Source: Candidatus Poseidoniaceae archaeon
Lineage (GTDB): Archaea > Thermoplasmatota > Poseidoniia > Poseidoniales > Poseidoniaceae
Reading direction: 5' to 3'
Assembly: GCA_013329865.1 (NCBI GenBank)
Contig: DUJJ01000039.1
Location: forward strand, 1-13,042
DNA: 13,042 nt
Below the pieces are notes generated by a model. That model did not search any database, was not told the origin of the DNA, and worked only from the letters and a program-made list of their open reading frames with translations. The number at the start of each line of letters is the position of its first letter. Positions within the stretch are counted from its first letter, which is position 1. Both the position numbers and the translations under genes were made by a program. This document shows positions 11,988-13,042 of this stretch, piece after piece.

Positions 11988-13042
11988 TGTTTAATCACCT
12001 CCGCGAGGACTTTCCCACTTTGCGTGAGGAAAATTCTCCATCATACCTAGACAACGCATGTGTCACTTTGAAGCCGGATAGCGTAATAGATTCAATTACG
12101 GATTACTACCGAATGTATCCTGGATGCGGTGGCAGATCTGTTCATAGATACGGTACTCAGGTCTCAAAATTGGTTAGTGAGGCAAGGCAATCAATTGCCA
12201 AATTTATTAATGCACAATCGGTTAATGAAGTAGTTTTTACTAGGAACGCAACACATTCGCTTAATCAGATAGCCAAGGGCCTTTCATGGGAGAAAGGCGA
12301 TGTTATAATAACTGGTGATCGAGAACATAACTCAAATCTTGTGCCGTGGTTGCAACTTGCAGAAGAACAGGGCATTGAACATCGAATAGTAAAATCAAAT
12401 CCTGACAATACTTTCAATTTGGATAACTTTGAACAATTGTGTGATGAGGTCGGCGATCGATTAAAATTAGTTTCATTATCTCACATAGGGAATCTTGACG
12501 GAATTTCAATACCGGTGAAGAAAATTGCCAAAATCACTCATCAATATGATGCTCTGATGGCGGTGGATGGAGCACAGTCAACGCCTCATACACGCGTCGA
12601 TGTTCAGGATTTGGACATCGATTTTATCGCCTTCTCGATTCACAAAATGTGTGGTCCATCTGGTATGGGAGGGTTATGGGGCCGCCATGATTTGCTAAAC
12701 TCAATGCGTTCCATTCAATCTGGTGGACAAACCGTTGAAACCTCAAATTATGACTCTGTCAAATGGGCAGCAGCACCAGCAAAGTTTGAGGGAGGATTGG
12801 GTAATTTTGCCGGTATGATTGCCAGTGGGAACGCCATTAACTACCTCAGTAAACTAGACATGAATGCGGTTCACGAGCATGAAATTAAATTAAACAAAAT
12901 TATCACAAGCAAAATTAAGCATCTTGACGCTATTGAGATTATCGGCCCAGAGGATGCTAATCAACGAGGCGGCATCTGTTCAATTCTGATGGGTGATTTA
13001 CCGTCTCACGATATTGCCATATTGCTAGATGAGGCTGCTAAT
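11987..13042 (+). CDS. SufS-like class V PLP-dependent enzyme (cysteine desulfurase family), 3' end outside window
   Basis: A fold-type I, class V aminotransferase-family enzyme. The SufS group removes sulfur from cysteine for Fe-S cluster and other sulfur delivery. The frame is open for 352 residues to the window edge. Recognisable SufS-group features are YLDNAC (20-25), EHNSN with H114 stacking on PLP, DGAQ with D194 and Q197, and SIHK with K220 as the Schiff-base lysine. RSVH (50-53) matches the RGVH region. The catalytic Cys of SufS enzymes lies just beyond the equivalent of LLDEAAN, so it is outside the window and desulfurase chemistry cannot be confirmed. YPGCGGRSVH carries an extra Cys (C47). 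ATG at 11987-11989 shares its A with the preceding TGA, showing tight coupling to the membrane zinc-ribbon gene. A related class V lyase is the main alternative. Confidence 0.88.
   Translation, partial: MFNHLREDFPTLREENSPSYLDNACVTLKPDSVIDSITDYYRMYPGCGGRSVHRYGTQVSKLVSEARQSIAKFINAQSVNEVVFTRNATHSLNQIAKGLSWEKGDVIITGDREHNSNLVPWLQLAEEQGIEHRIVKSNPDNTFNLDNFEQLCDEVGDRLKLVSLSHIGNLDGISIPVKKIAKITHQYDALMAVDGAQSTPHTRVDVQDLDIDFIAFSIHKMCGPSGMGGLWGRHDLLNSMRSIQSGGQTVETSNYDSVKWAAAPAKFEGGLGNFAGMIASGNAINYLSKLDMNAVHEHEIKLNKIITSKIKHLDAIEIIGPEDANQRGGICSILMGDLPSHDIAILLDEAAN

Noticed and set aside
1..13042. CRISPR array, insertion sequence, prophage or attachment sites
   Set aside because: No spaced direct repeats, transposase or integrase motifs, or tRNA-end duplications were seen. 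A direct-repeat search would be decisive.

Overview
This window most likely comes from an archaeon, probably a euryarchaeal or Thermoplasmatota-type marine lineage such as Marine Group II (Poseidoniales). The archaeal call rests on an archaeal-type alanyl-tRNA synthetase with an N-terminal extension before the catalytic core, an archaeal-type valyl-tRNA synthetase C-terminus, an RtcB ligase, tRNA genes without encoded CCA, and TATA-like boxes about 26 bases before several start codons. The narrower lineage is an impression from protein wording and is less certain. I see no mobile element, CRISPR array, phage gene or origin. This reads as compact core chromosome.

Layout. Positions 1-870 hold the 3' end of valS (+). 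It meets dinB (DNA polymerase IV, -) tail to tail, and dinB lies downstream of serA (short D-3-phosphoglycerate dehydrogenase, -) in a probable two-gene unit. An unrecognised multi-pass membrane protein (+, 3117-4268) diverges from serA and ends one base from an ETHE1/persulfide-dioxygenase-like metallo-beta-lactamase protein (-, 4270-4977). That gene diverges, across a symmetric TATA box, from a two-part Nudix hydrolase (+, 5065-5787). The Nudix stop overlaps the stop of alaS (-, 5784-8627). alaS diverges from rtcB (+, 8731-10218), and rtcB abuts a 61-residue coiled-coil protein (-, 10219-10404). Then come tRNA-Thr(GGT) (+) and tRNA-Ser(GGA) (-), convergent. Last is a probable two-gene unit (+): a membrane protein with a His-rich loop and twin Cys4 zinc ribbons, overlapped by one base by a SufS-like class V PLP enzyme that runs off the window end.

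How it fits together. Much of the window serves translation and RNA maturation: two aminoacyl-tRNA synthetases, two tRNAs and the tRNA-splicing ligase RtcB. SerA (serine supply), the ETHE1-like enzyme (sulfane sulfur) and the SufS-like enzyme (sulfur from cysteine) touch serine/cysteine/sulfur metabolism, but I see no evidence that they form one pathway here.

The most unusual features are the very tight packing (four convergent pairs with gaps of 3, 1, -4 and 0 bases, some with hairpins over the stops), the unrecognised membrane zinc-ribbon protein coupled to the SufS-like gene, the coiled-coil microprotein with a palindrome at its promoter, and lineage-looking changes in ValRS, AlaRS and SerA. 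I do not see a clear new defence or mobile system, and no non-coding stretch exceeds 300 bases; the longest is 10405-10555.
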